This document shows positions 8,543-17,406 of a stretch of 31,517 nucleotides of DNA, piece by piece. Under the pieces are notes generated by a model that saw nothing but the letters and a program-made list of their open reading frames with translations, did no database searches and was not told where the DNA came from. Source of the DNA: Clostridia bacterium (GTDB lineage Bacteria; Bacillota_A; Clostridia; Christensenellales; Aristaeellaceae). The stretch spans positions 1-31,517 of the forward strand of contig JAFQEB010000093.1 of the NCBI GenBank assembly GCA_017399225.1, in the 5' to 3' direction. A program made the position numbers and the translations under genes. Within the stretch, counting starts at the first letter, position 1. Every line of letters starts with the position of its first letter.

Positions 8543-9018
8543 CAATTACTCTGACTGGCCTTCACGCAATCGATGGTCAGCACGATGGCCAGGGCCAGCA
8601 GCTCGTCGGCGGGATCGGCGATGTCCAGCTCGTAGCTGTCGCCCCAGGTCATCCACTCCTTGGAGATGCGCACCACGCAGCCACGCTGGTCGCTGGTCAC
8701 CTCGTAGTCGTGGGCCCACCAGTCGCCCTCCACCGTCCAGTCCGGGCCGATGATCTCATATTTGGGATGGAACCAGGCGAACTTCTGGGCGATCTGCGCG
8801 GCGTCCTGGCCGTTGACCTGCACGTTGTAGCGGGGCATCCAGGACATCAGCTCCTGCTCGATAAAGACGACCTCGCGGCCCGCCATGTCGCACACATGCA
8901 GCTTGCGGCCAAGGGAAAAGAACTCTCCCTCCACCGTGTAGCGATCCTCACCGTATTCATCCTTGACGGTGAATTTGTCCTTCCAGGACCATAGCTTCTG
9001 CTTGATGTACAGCTTCAT
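8542..9018 (-). CDS. LURP-one-related (YxjI/DUF567) protein
   Basis: A 158-residue protein with the tubby-like/LURP-one beta-barrel pattern: MKLYIKQKLWSWKDKFTVKDEYGE, then VEGEFFSLGRKLHVCDMAGREVVFIEQ, then PKYEIIGPDWTVEGDWWAHDYEV, and a C-terminal hydrophobic helix (ADELLALAIVLTIDCV) matching the buried helix of this fold. The family resembles phospholipid scramblases and is predicted to bind lipids; the bacterial role is unknown. ATG 9018 lies 7 nt after the EAL gene's stop, and the GGAG ribosome binding site is formed by the last Glu codon and stop of that gene, so translation is probably coupled. Confidence 0.85.
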   Translation of the reverse strand: MKLYIKQKLWSWKDKFTVKDEYGEDRYTVEGEFFSLGRKLHVCDMAGREVVFIEQELMSWMPRYNVQVNGQDAAQIAQKFAWFHPKYEIIGPDWTVEGDWWAHDYEVTSDQRGCVVRISKEWMTWGDSYELDIADPADELLALAIVLTIDCVKASQSN

Positions 9019-9025
9019 TCGTATT

Positions 9026-10213
9026 TCACTCCAGGTTCTGGCTCATGGCGATGATCAGCACGTCCTCCGTGGAGGGATTCTCCACAAAGTAGTCCACCGT
9101 CTCCACCATGCGGTACAGGCCGTCGTCGCCCATCTGACGGGTCACGACGCGCACGGTCTTATCGCCGCGCTCACGGGCGGCCAGCAGGTTCTCCCGGGAG
9201 AAGGCCTTGGCAAAGATCTCCCGGTCGCCGGGGTGCATCGTTGCCGCGCCGCCCTGGATCAGCTCGTCAAACACGCCGGCTGCGGGGCACTGGCGGGTGG
9301 TGAAGTTCTCATACGCTATCATATAGTAGCTGTTGCGGGTGATATTGGCCAGGATCAGCAGCGGGAAGCGCTGGAACACCGCCTCCATCAGCAGGTTCAT
9401 CGCGCTGGTGTAGGACTGCATCAGCAGCACGTCCTCGCTTTCCGGGCTGGGCTCATGGCAGTAGGCCGCATATTCCTCCTCCGGCATGGGGCGGGCCATC
9501 AGGAAACCCTGCACCCGCTTGCAGCCGCTGGTGCGCAGGAAGTTCAGCTGCTCCTCCGTCTCCACGCCCTCGGCGATGGTGACCATGTTCAGCCGATGGG
9601 CAAAGCTGATGATGCTCTCCAGCATCACGCGCTCGCGCTCGCTTTCACAGTTGCTGGAAAGCAGGTTGCGATCCAGCTTGAGCACATCCACCGGCACGTC
9701 CTTGAGAAAGGCCAGGGAAGACAGGCTGGAGCCGAAATCGTCCATCGCCACGCGGAAGCCCGCCGCCTTGACGCTGTTGACCCAGTCCACCACATCGGGG
9801 CCGTGGGCCACGGCGGCGGACTCGGTGATCTCCACGCCGATCAACTTGTGCGGGAGGCCGTATTCATCCACCACGGCGCACAGGCGGGCCAGGAAATCCG
9901 GATCGTTGAAATGCCAGCGGGAGAAGTTGACCGCGATGCGGTGGCGAAGGCCCACCGGCTGACGGCACAGGAAGGCACAGACCTCCCTGAGCATATACCA
10001 GTCCAGCTGGCAGATGGCGTCGGTCTGCTCCAGCACAGGGACAAAGGCCCCCGGCGGGATGATCTCGCCATCAGGCATGATCCACCGGGCCAGCGCTTCC
10101 ACGCTCTTCATCCGGTTGGTCAGCACGTCATACTGCGGCTGGTAGTATACCTTGATCTCACGGCGAGCGATGGCTTGCAGCACATCCTGCACGGTGATCC
10201 TTGGCATCGTCAT
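9026..10213 (-). CDS. EAL-domain c-di-GMP phosphodiesterase
   Basis: A 395-residue protein predicted to hydrolyse cyclic di-GMP to pGpG. The EAL domain starts almost at the N terminus, with the standard catalytic and metal positions present: EAL 39-41, Asn96 (VNFS), Glu128 (EITES), Asp158-Asp159 (DDFG), Lys179 (LKLD), Glu215 and Glu218 (AEGVET) and Gln235 (QGF). It therefore looks active. There is no GGDEF domain and no membrane segment. The C-terminal ~120 residues (~275-395) have a PAS-like pattern (YYMIAYENFTTRQCP...HPGDREIFAKAFSREN) and may be a sensory part, placed after rather than before the EAL domain. The start was chosen by AAGG at seven bases. It follows the GH31 gene by 95 nt and is coupled to the LURP-one gene. 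Confidence 0.93.
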   Translation of the reverse strand: MTMPRITVQDVLQAIARREIKVYYQPQYDVLTNRMKSVEALARWIMPDGEIIPPGAFVPVLEQTDAICQLDWYMLREVCAFLCRQPVGLRHRIAVNFSRWHFNDPDFLARLCAVVDEYGLPHKLIGVEITESAAVAHGPDVVDWVNSVKAAGFRVAMDDFGSSLSSLAFLKDVPVDVLKLDRNLLSSNCESERERVMLESIISFAHRLNMVTIAEGVETEEQLNFLRTSGCKRVQGFLMARPMPEEEYAAYCHEPSPESEDVLLMQSYTSAMNLLMEAVFQRFPLLILANITRNSYYMIAYENFTTRQCPAAGVFDELIQGGAATMHPGDREIFAKAFSRENLLAARERGDKTVRVVTRQMGDDGLYRMVETVDYFVENPSTEDVLIIAMSQNLE

Positions 10214-10308
10214 AAAGCAACCTTCTTCCTGTCATTGGGAAAAATCCCGGGGATTCTCCGCGTGCGGGACATACTCTCCGGCTGCCCCGCCGCGGCTTCA
10301 TCCTATGC

Positions 10309-12552
10309 TCAGTGCACCACGACGGTGTAGGGCTTCGTGGAATCGGTCTCCACCTTTGCTTCGCCGTTTTCCATGGTGACGGTGAAGGTGGCAGCCACAT
10401 TGCCCTTCAGGTCGGGGATGATGACAGTCTGGGATTCGCCGTCCTCCAGCTGGTAGACGTGGAGCTCCAGGCCGTCGAGGTAGTCGTAGTCGGGACGGTT
10501 GTCCACCGCGCCCAGGGGCAGCACCGTACCGGGGCGCACCATCAGGGGCATGGACATGAAGTCGTGGATCTCGGTCTGCCACTTGCCGCCTTCGACCTTG
10601 CCGTCGTCCAGGAGGCTCGTCCAGACACCCTCGGGCAGGTAGTACTGCACCTGGCCGTCCTTGCGGAAGATGGGGGCCACCAGCACCGCGTCGCCCATCA
10701 TGTACTGACGGTCGAGGGTATCGCAGGCGGGATCATCCGGGAATTCCAGGATCATCGGGCGCATCATGGGCCAGCCGTACTCGTGGGCCTCCACGGCCTT
10801 CTGGTACAGGTAGGGCATCATGCGGCACTTGAGCTTGGTGAACTTGCGGCACACGTCAACGCTCTCCTCGTCAAAGAGCCACGGCACGCGGTAGGAGGTG
10901 GAGCCATGCAGGCGGCTGTGGGAGGACATGAGGCCGAACTGCAGCCAGCGCTTGTACACGTCGGCGGGGGCAGTGGACTCAAAGCCGGAGATGTCGTGGC
11001 TCCAGAAGCCGAAGCCGGAGTGGGACATCGACAGGCCCGCGCGCAGGGTTTCCGCCATGGAGATGTAGGAGGCGCTGTTGTCGCCGCCCCAGTGCACGGG
11101 GAACTGCTGGCCGCCCACGGTGGCAGAGCGGGCGAAGAGGATCGCCTCACCCTCGCCCTTGACGTCCTTGACGACGTCAAAGACGACCTTGTTGTACAGG
11201 TGGGTGTAGTAGTTGTGCATCTTCACGGGATCGCTGCCGTCGAACCACTTGATGTTGCGCACGGGGATGCGCTCGCCGAAGTCGGTCTTGAAGCAGTCGA
11301 TGCCCATGTCCATCAGCTTATACAGGTAGGAGGCATACCACTTGCAGGCCTCGGGGTTGGTGAAGTCGACGATCGCCATGCCGGCCTGCCACATATCGGT
11401 CTGCCAGACGTCGCCGTTCTCCTTGCAGACCAGGTAGCCGCCCTTCATGCCTTCCTCGAAGAGGGGGCTGGCCTGGCCGATATAGGGGTTGATCCAGCAG
11501 CACAGGTGCAGGCCCTTCTCGTGGTAGCGCTTGAGCATCCCCTCGGGATCCGGGAAGACGTCCTTGTCCCACTCGAAGTCGCACCAGTTGAAGCCCTTCA
11601 TCCAGTAGCAGTCGAAGTGGAAGACGGACAGCGGGATGTCGCGCTCGGCCATGCCGTTGATGAAAGAGGAGGTGGTCTCCTCGTCATAGTTGGTGGTGAA
11701 GGAGGTGGACAGCCACAGGCCGAAGGACCACGGCGGCAGCAGCGCCGGACGGCCGGTCAGGGCGGTGTAGAGATCCAGGGTGTTCTTGGGTTCGCCGCCC
11801 CAGATGATGTCGTACACCAGCGTCTCGCCCTCGTGGGAGAACTGCACGCGCTCGACCTTTTCGCTGGCAACCTCGAAGCTCACGTCGCCCGCGTCCTCCA
11901 CCAGCACGCCGTAGCCGCGGTTGGTCATGTAGAAGGGGATGTTCTTGTACGCCAGGTCAGAGGCCGTGCCGCCGTCGGCATTCCACATATCGACCGTCTG
12001 GCCGTTCTTGACGTAGGCACCGAAGCGCTCGCCCAGGCCGTACACGCACTCGCCCACGTCCAGCTGAAGGGAGTCGGACATGTAGGACTTGCCGTGGGGC
12101 AGCAGGGACACGTCGGTACCGTCCTTGGCCAGGGCACGGCCCATGCCGCGCCAGCCGGTGGTGGTGATGATATCCTCGCCCACCATGTAATCCACGCGCC
12201 AGGAGCCGTGACCCTTGAACACGCGGGCGGTCAGGTCGCCGGAGGTGAAGTAGGCAAACTGGTCGTCCTCGCGGATCTCGGGGGTGTAATCCTCCTCATA
12301 GGTCTCGAACTTCGGGTCGCGCACCTTGGTGCCGGCGAAGTGGGTGACCTTCACGCGGATGATGTTCTTGCGGGGCGCGGTGAAGGTGACGGTCATGGCG
12401 CCGCCATCCAGGATATCGCCGCGGTGCCCGATGGGACGGCACGCAGACAGCACGCTCATCGCCTTGTCGGTCTTGTTCACGCGCACCGCATGGGTGGCGT
12501 AGGACATAACGTAGTTCTGCTTGATCATCCAATAACCCTGGGTGAATTTCAT
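10309..12552 (-). CDS. yicI: GH31 alpha-xylosidase (YicI-type)
   Basis: A 747-residue cytoplasmic glycosidase that removes alpha-1,6-xylose from xyloglucan oligosaccharides such as isoprimeverose. Similarity to E. coli YicI (772 residues) is extensive: YGLGERF, TSFTTNYDE, VFHFDCYWMKGFNWCDFEWD and FGFWSHDISGFE. The predicted nucleophile is Asp424 in KTDFGERIP and the acid/base is Asp491 in HWGGDNS; the 67-residue spacing compares with 66 in YicI. It has an N-terminal beta-sandwich, a TIM barrel and C-terminal beta domains, and no signal peptide. ATG 12552 has AAAGGAGT eight bases upstream. It lies downstream of and co-directional with the GH29 gene, across a 138-nt gap holding a large inverted repeat. 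The alternative, a GH31 alpha-glucosidase, is less likely given the KTDFGERIP match. Confidence 0.93.
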   Translation of the reverse strand: MKFTQGYWMIKQNYVMSYATHAVRVNKTDKAMSVLSACRPIGHRGDILDGGAMTVTFTAPRKNIIRVKVTHFAGTKVRDPKFETYEEDYTPEIREDDQFAYFTSGDLTARVFKGHGSWRVDYMVGEDIITTTGWRGMGRALAKDGTDVSLLPHGKSYMSDSLQLDVGECVYGLGERFGAYVKNGQTVDMWNADGGTASDLAYKNIPFYMTNRGYGVLVEDAGDVSFEVASEKVERVQFSHEGETLVYDIIWGGEPKNTLDLYTALTGRPALLPPWSFGLWLSTSFTTNYDEETTSSFINGMAERDIPLSVFHFDCYWMKGFNWCDFEWDKDVFPDPEGMLKRYHEKGLHLCCWINPYIGQASPLFEEGMKGGYLVCKENGDVWQTDMWQAGMAIVDFTNPEACKWYASYLYKLMDMGIDCFKTDFGERIPVRNIKWFDGSDPVKMHNYYTHLYNKVVFDVVKDVKGEGEAILFARSATVGGQQFPVHWGGDNSASYISMAETLRAGLSMSHSGFGFWSHDISGFESTAPADVYKRWLQFGLMSSHSRLHGSTSYRVPWLFDEESVDVCRKFTKLKCRMMPYLYQKAVEAHEYGWPMMRPMILEFPDDPACDTLDRQYMMGDAVLVAPIFRKDGQVQYYLPEGVWTSLLDDGKVEGGKWQTEIHDFMSMPLMVRPGTVLPLGAVDNRPDYDYLDGLELHVYQLEDGESQTVIIPDLKGNVAATFTVTMENGEAKVETDSTKPYTVVVH

Positions 12553-12572
12553 GGGAATCTACTCCTTTTGTT

Positions 12573-12674
12573 GAATTCGGAATTATGAATTCGGAATTTC
12601 GTATGCTGTTCGGACGGAAGAAAAGCGCAGCGCTGTCTTCACATGATTCATTCCGAATTCTGAATTCCGAATTC
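12573..12674. repeat. 24-bp inverted repeat of GAATTCGGAATT units
   Basis: The left arm (12573-12596) and right arm (12651-12674) are reverse complements with two mismatches, around a 54-nt loop. Each arm is itself a doubled GAATTCGGAA unit. It lies in the GH29-GH31 intergenic gap and would fold in their common transcript. Confidence 0.85.
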
Positions 12675-12680
12675 TGAATT

Positions 12681-12711
12681 GTGAAAATCGTCAGTCCGTT
12701 ACGATTTTCAC
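12681..12711. repeat. Perfect hairpin across the GH29 stop codon
   Basis: GTGAAAATCGT (12681-12691) and ACGATTTTCAC (12701-12711) form an 11-bp stem with a 9-nt loop. The stem includes the last codons of the GH29 gene, whose TGA is at 12691-12693. No U-tract follows, so it is not a canonical terminator. Confidence 0.8.
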
Positions 12712-14160
12712 CACCACGGGCATGTCGCTGCGGAAGGAGCCCATATCCACGTGGAGAGCTTCCTCGTCGCGCGTCCAGGGGCATTCGCCGCAGCCCAGCA
12801 CCTCTACGGACTTGATCACGCCGTGCCACAGGGGCAGGTGGGACGCGTCCGCCTCGCGCAGGGACTTGATGTGCAGCTGCCCGTCCTCCGGGCAGACCAG
12901 GCAGGTGGCGTAGACACGGCTGCCGTTGCAGGTGAAGCGGAAGTCCTCCGAGGTGAAGCCGCGGGCCGCGCTGTCGGCAAATTGACCCTCCTGGATCTTC
13001 GTGGGGCCCTCCTGGGCGATGCGCCAGACGGTGGTGCCATGGATGGCCTCGTCGTTGACCTTCATCCAGGCGGCCATGGCCTGCAGGATCTCGATCTCCT
13101 TCTCGCGCAGCTCGCCGTCGGGCTTGGGGCCGAAGTTCAGCAGCAGGCGGCCGTTCTTGCACACCACGTCCACCAGATCGCAGATGATCTCGCTCGGGGT
13201 CTTGAACACCGCCTTGCCGGGCTGCTCGGAATAGCACCAGCTCCAGCGCATGACGGAGGTATCGCTCTGCCACAGGAAGGGCTTGGCCTCGGCAAACTGG
13301 CCGCGCTCGATATCCGGCACACCGATGCCGAAGGGCATGGCGTCGTGCTTGTAGTTGATGACGCAGCCGCCGTACTCCTCCATGCGGTTGAAGTAGTAGG
13401 CCGCAAAGCGCTTGAGGTAGGGCTTCACCGCATTGTGCTGGATCCACCAGTCGAAGTAGACGATGCGGGGGTGGTAGCGATCCACCAGCTCGCAGCAGCG
13501 CAGCAGCCAGTCGGTGAGGAACTCCTCCGACGGCGCAGGCTCAGAGAACAGATCCTGCTGATCCTTTTCCGGCGCAGCGGGCCACTCATAGTCGCCCAGC
13601 TTCAGTTCATCCCCGAAGCCCGCCGTCTCCCGGCCAAAGCCCAGGAAGAACCAGTGCTCCACCCGGTGGGTGGACAGGCCCAGGGTCATGCCCTCGCGCT
13701 CACACTCCCGCAGCAGGTCGCCGGTGATATCCCGGTGGGGGCCCTTTTCCGCGGCGTTCCAGTGGCTCAGCTCGCTGGCATAATTCTGGAAGCCGTCGTG
13801 ATGCTCCGCCACGGGGACGATATAATCCGCACCGGCCTCCCGGAAGAGCTTTGCCCACAGCTGCGGGTCAAACTTGTCCATCTTGAAGTCCGGGATAAAG
13901 TCCTTGAAGCCAAAATCCTTCGGGTCGCCGTAGTGCTCCAGGTGCCACTTGTATTCCTCGGAATCCTTGATATACATGTTGCGGGCGTACCAGTCATGAT
14001 ACGCGGGCACAGAAAACACGCCCCAATGCAGGAAGATGCCCAGCCGCTTTTCACGGTACCACGCAGGCACGGGGTGCTTGGCCAGGGAGTCCCAGTCCGG
14101 GTGATACTTTCCCTCCCGGTTGACGCGGTCGATCTGAGCCAGATACAGTTGTCTGTCCAT
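12691..14160 (-). CDS. GH29 alpha-L-fucosidase
   Basis: A 489-residue glycosidase predicted to release terminal alpha-L-fucose. The GH29 signature regions are GIFLHWG (41-47), followed by YHDWYARNMY, then AEHHDGFQNY and a VYFDWWIQH strand whose Asp237 fits the family nucleophile. The acid/base of GH29 is poorly conserved and was not assigned. No signal peptide is visible. ATG 14160 has AAAGGAG five bases upstream; the longer frame from 14220 is rejected because that ribosome binding site fits the internal start. It is the first gene of the fucosidase-xylosidase pair and lies 187 nt from the divergent GH3 gene. Fucose on fucosylated xyloglucan side chains is a likely target given the partners, but host glycans cannot be excluded. 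Confidence 0.92.
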   Translation of the reverse strand: MDRQLYLAQIDRVNREGKYHPDWDSLAKHPVPAWYREKRLGIFLHWGVFSVPAYHDWYARNMYIKDSEEYKWHLEHYGDPKDFGFKDFIPDFKMDKFDPQLWAKLFREAGADYIVPVAEHHDGFQNYASELSHWNAAEKGPHRDITGDLLRECEREGMTLGLSTHRVEHWFFLGFGRETAGFGDELKLGDYEWPAAPEKDQQDLFSEPAPSEEFLTDWLLRCCELVDRYHPRIVYFDWWIQHNAVKPYLKRFAAYYFNRMEEYGGCVINYKHDAMPFGIGVPDIERGQFAEAKPFLWQSDTSVMRWSWCYSEQPGKAVFKTPSEIICDLVDVVCKNGRLLLNFGPKPDGELREKEIEILQAMAAWMKVNDEAIHGTTVWRIAQEGPTKIQEGQFADSAARGFTSEDFRFTCNGSRVYATCLVCPEDGQLHIKSLREADASHLPLWHGVIKSVEVLGCGECPWTRDEEALHVDMGSFRSDMPVVVKIVTD

Positions 14161-14275
14161 TTTTACTCCTTTCAGCATATAGGAGAATATAGATATTTCT
14201 GCTTGATAGATACGACGCAATTCCCCTTTTCCCCTGCCATATTTTTGACAAAATCATATGAAATTTTTCAAGTGG

Positions 14276-14304
14276 TTGAAATTCTTTCCCGAATAGGGTA
14301 TGAT
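14276..14304 (+). promoter_or_regulatory. Sigma-A promoter of the GH3 gene
   Basis: TTGAAA (14276-14281) and TATGAT (14299-14304) with a 17-nt spacer, 44 nt before ATG 14348. The 187-nt divergent region is AT-rich compared with its surroundings. No clear partner promoter was found for the - strand GH29 gene; a TATGAT on the - strand at 14253-14258 lacks a convincing -35. Confidence 0.8.
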
Positions 14305-14347
14305 GTGCACAACGGAAACCCCATCATGCAATGGAGGTATAAAAACG

Positions 14348-16561
14348 ATGACAAACGAAGCCATTCAGCGCCGCGTGGAGGAGCTGCTCGGGCAGATGAC
14401 CCTGGAGGAGAAAGCCGCGCAGATGGTGCAGGTGCCCTACTCCGTCGTGGGCCGGGAGGAAGCGCTGCGCTGGGCGAAGCTGGGCGCGGGCTCCTTCCTG
14501 CATGTGCTGGGCGATGACGCCCGCGAGGTGCAGCAGACCGCCATCCGGGAGAGCCGCCTGGGCATCCCGGTCATCTTCGGCATCGACGCCATCCACGGCC
14601 ACGGCCTGAACACGGACGCGGCCATCTTCCCCTCCCAGCTGGCCACGGCCTGCACCTGGGATCCCGCCGTGGCGGAGGAAATGGGCCGTGTGACCGCCCG
14701 CGAGGTCGCCACCGACGGTCTGCACTGGACCTTCTCCCCCGTGTGCTGCCTGGGCCGCGACACCCGCTGGGGCCGCATTGACGAGACCTTCGGCGAGGAC
14801 CCCTACCTCTCCGGCGAGATGACCTACGGCATCGTCAAGGGCTACCAGGGCGAAAGCCTGGACGCGCCGGATTCCATCCTCGCCTGCGCGAAGCACTACA
14901 TCGGCTACGGCGAGGCCATGGGCGCCCGCGACGCCATGGATACCCAGATGACCTACCGCAAGATGAAGGAGGTCTTCATCCCGCCCTTCCAGCGCGCGGT
15001 GGACGCCGGCTGCGCCACCTTCATGACCGCTTACGGCTCCATCGACGGCACGCCCTTCACGGTCGACCCCAAGACCATGAAGACCATCCTGCGGGACGAA
15101 ATGGGCTTTGACGGCTTCGTCGTCACCGACTGGAACAACTGCGGCTCCCTCATGCAGCAGCAGTTCGTCGCCGTCGATATGGAGGAGGCCGCCGTGCTCT
15201 CCGCCAACGCCGGCAACGATATGATCATGAGCACCATGGGCTACTACGAGGCCGCCATCAAGGCCGTGCGCGAGGGCAGGCTGGAGGAGAAGGTGCTGGA
15301 CGACGCCGTGCGCCACATCCTGACGATGAAGCTGCGCATGAACCTCTTTGAGAAGCCCGAGAAGACCGGCGTGCCCGGCTGCATCGGCTGCCAGGAGCAC
15401 CGCGACGCCACCTACCGCGCCGGCAAGCGCTCCATCACCCTGCTCAAGAACAACGGTATGCTGCCCCTCAAGGGCGTCAGGAAGGTCGCCGTCATCGGCC
15501 AGAACGCCGACGATATCCAGGGACAATACGGCGACTGGACCTACCTCACCCACCCCAACGCCACGGATTTCCGTCCGCCGCACCGCCCCTATGTAACGGT
15601 GAAGGAGGGCTTTGAGAAGCTGTGCGCGGAGAAGGGCGCCCAGTGCGTGTACCACGTCGGCTGCGCCATCCGCCCGCTGCCGCCGGAGGTCATCGCGATG
15701 ATCGAAGGCCCCACCCTGAAGGATCCCGTGGCCGAGGCCATCCGTCAAATTGCCATGAAGCGCAACACCCCCGCGGACGACATCCCCGGCGCGGTGGAAG
15801 CCGCGAAGGGCGCCGACGCCATCGTGCTCGTCGTGGGCGACACCATCGACCAGCACGGTGAGTACAAGGATCGCGCCGATCTGACCCTCTCCGGCAAGCA
15901 GATGGAGCTCTACCGTGCCCTGCGCGCGCTGGACATCCCGATTTCCGTGGTGCTGGTGTCCTCGAAGCCCCTGTGCCTGGGCGAGATCGCCGAGACGGCC
16001 GATGCGGTGGTCGTGGCCTTCAACCCCGGCCAGTACGGCGGCCAGGCCGTGGCCGAGGCCATGTTCGGCTGCTTCAACCCCAGCGGCAGGCTGCCCATCT
16101 CCTTCCCCCACCATTCCGGCCAGCTGCCCGCATATTACAACACGCTGCCCGGCTGGCACGGCGGCCGCTACATGGACATGCCCCGCACGCCCCTGTACGC
16201 CTTTGGCGAGGGCATCGGCTATGCGCCCTTCACCTACGCCAACCTGGCCTTTGACCCCGCGTCCTTCGTGGCCACGGTGGACGTGACCAACGCCGGCGAC
16301 GTGACGGGCGACGAGGTGGTGCAGGTCTACATGCACGACCTGGTGGCCAGCGTCATCCGCCCGGTGAAGCAGCTGATTGCCTTCACCCGCGTGGCGTTGC
16401 AGCCCGGCGAAACGAAGACCGTGACCATCCAGCTGCGGCGCGAGGACTTCTCCCTGATGAACCGCGAGGAGAAGCGCGTGGTGGAGCCCGGCGAGTTCGA
16501 GCTGTTCGTGGGCCACTCCTCCAAGGATGAGGAACTGCTGAAGACGAATTTCACCCTGTAA
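14348..16561 (+). CDS. GH3 beta-glucosidase
   Basis: A 737-residue enzyme predicted to remove beta-linked glucose from the non-reducing end of oligosaccharides. The N-terminal barrel carries GIDAIHGHG, RDTRWGRIDETFGEDPYL and the AKHYIGYGE Lys-His pair, with the predicted nucleophile Asp261 in VVTDWNN (SDW in most relatives). The alpha/beta sandwich begins near 357 (RSITLLKNNGMLPL), and a fibronectin-III-like domain near 640 ends the protein (VTNAGDVTGDEVVQVY). There is no signal peptide. ATG 14348 follows GGAGG (14333-14337) at ten bases; the upstream in-frame ATGs at 14300 and 14303 overlap the promoter. It is divergent from the GH29/GH31 pair. A beta-xylosidase activity is possible in GH3 and cannot be excluded. 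Confidence 0.94.
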   Translation: MTNEAIQRRVEELLGQMTLEEKAAQMVQVPYSVVGREEALRWAKLGAGSFLHVLGDDAREVQQTAIRESRLGIPVIFGIDAIHGHGLNTDAAIFPSQLATACTWDPAVAEEMGRVTAREVATDGLHWTFSPVCCLGRDTRWGRIDETFGEDPYLSGEMTYGIVKGYQGESLDAPDSILACAKHYIGYGEAMGARDAMDTQMTYRKMKEVFIPPFQRAVDAGCATFMTAYGSIDGTPFTVDPKTMKTILRDEMGFDGFVVTDWNNCGSLMQQQFVAVDMEEAAVLSANAGNDMIMSTMGYYEAAIKAVREGRLEEKVLDDAVRHILTMKLRMNLFEKPEKTGVPGCIGCQEHRDATYRAGKRSITLLKNNGMLPLKGVRKVAVIGQNADDIQGQYGDWTYLTHPNATDFRPPHRPYVTVKEGFEKLCAEKGAQCVYHVGCAIRPLPPEVIAMIEGPTLKDPVAEAIRQIAMKRNTPADDIPGAVEAAKGADAIVLVVGDTIDQHGEYKDRADLTLSGKQMELYRALRALDIPISVVLVSSKPLCLGEIAETADAVVVAFNPGQYGGQAVAEAMFGCFNPSGRLPISFPHHSGQLPAYYNTLPGWHGGRYMDMPRTPLYAFGEGIGYAPFTYANLAFDPASFVATVDVTNAGDVTGDEVVQVYMHDLVASVIRPVKQLIAFTRVALQPGETKTVTIQLRREDFSLMNREEKRVVEPGEFELFVGHSSKDEELLKTNFTL

Positions 16562-16571
16562 TACACAAAGC

Positions 16572-16607
16572 GCCCGTGCCGGATGATTTCCGACACGGGC
16601 TTATCTT
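16572..16607 (+). terminator. Terminator after the GH3 gene
   Basis: GCCCGTGCCGG (16572-16582) pairs with CCGACACGGGC (16590-16600) around ATGATTT, followed by TTATCTTAT. It lies between the convergent GH3 and methyltransferase genes. Confidence 0.8.
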
Positions 16608-17388
16608 ATGGCTTGCGGGCCAGCTGCAGATCAATGGTATCGTAGATGGTGATCCTGCCGCCCAGGCGGTCGATGGCCTCCCCGATCTCCCGGAAGAAGC
16701 GGCCGCGGGTCTTTTCCTCAATGGCAATGTGGTCGGAGTAGGTGCCCAGGAGCTGCACATACTCCGCGGCGGTGAAATCGCGTGTGCGGCGGTAGAGGCG
16801 GTGCTGAATGTCGGTGAAACCATATTTCGCGGCGATGGCGGCGCGGCGGGCGGCCTGCTCCTCGCTGTACTCATTGGGCACGAGGCTGCCGGGCATGTAG
16901 ATAGCGTAGACCTCCTGCAGGGCCTCGTGCATACCGGGGCGGCCCTTGTCCTTGAAGGGGTGGTTGGCGAAGCGGGCAAAGGCGCCGCCGGGCCGGAGGA
17001 TATCAAAGACCTTGCGGTAGCCGATCTCCTCCGGCACCCAGTGGAAGGCGGAGGCGGAGTACACCAGGTCGCAGCTCTCCGGCGGGAGGTCGACGTCCTC
17101 GAATCTGGCGTTGACGGCGGTGAAGCCCGGGTACGCGGCAAATTTCTCCCGGCACAGGGCGCAGAAATTGGCCCCCGGCTCCACGGCAGTCACCGCGCAG
17201 CCCGTGGCAAGGATCGGCCCCGTAGCCTGTCCGCCGCCGATGCCCACCTCCACCGCATGGCTGGCTGCATCCAGCGGGCGGTAAGCGAAGATATCCTGGT
17301 AGAGCGCCTCCACATAGCCGGGGCGCAGCTTCTCATAGGTGGCCGCGACGGTGTCGAACGTCCAGCCAAGACCTGGAATCACGGGCAT
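16606..17388 (-). CDS. Class I SAM-dependent methyltransferase
   Basis: A 260-residue cytoplasmic protein with the Rossmann methyltransferase pattern: motif I VEVGIGGG at 46-53, an acidic VEPG strand end, then a DLVYSASAFHWV segment typical of Methyltransf_11 proteins, and DILRPGGAFARF. The C-terminal half is mostly helical. The substrate is unknown. ATG 17388 has AAGGAGG six bases upstream, while ATG 17394 directly abuts that site; the 301-residue frame is rejected because it reads through the yebC terminator. It lies downstream of yebC in the same direction, but that terminator lies between them, so separate transcription is likely. Confidence 0.87.
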   Translation of the reverse strand: MPVIPGLGWTFDTVAATYEKLRPGYVEALYQDIFAYRPLDAASHAVEVGIGGGQATGPILATGCAVTAVEPGANFCALCREKFAAYPGFTAVNARFEDVDLPPESCDLVYSASAFHWVPEEIGYRKVFDILRPGGAFARFANHPFKDKGRPGMHEALQEVYAIYMPGSLVPNEYSEEQAARRAAIAAKYGFTDIQHRLYRRTRDFTAAEYVQLLGTYSDHIAIEEKTRGRFFREIGEAIDRLGGRITIYDTIDLQLARKP

Positions 17389-17406
17389 GTGCATCCTCCT
17401 TCCGGT

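Noticed and set aside
10214..10308. Terminator after GH31 (AATCC...GGATTTTT on the - strand)
   Set aside because: The stem is only about five or six pairs with a minimal loop; too weak to call, and the gap to the EAL gene may simply be transcribed through.
10312..12588. 758-residue open frame opposite GH31, and similar frames opposite GH29 (12751-14517) and GH3 (14324-16516)
   Set aside because: The sense-strand glycosidases have intact catalytic motifs over their full length; the antisense frames have biased composition and no ribosome binding sites.
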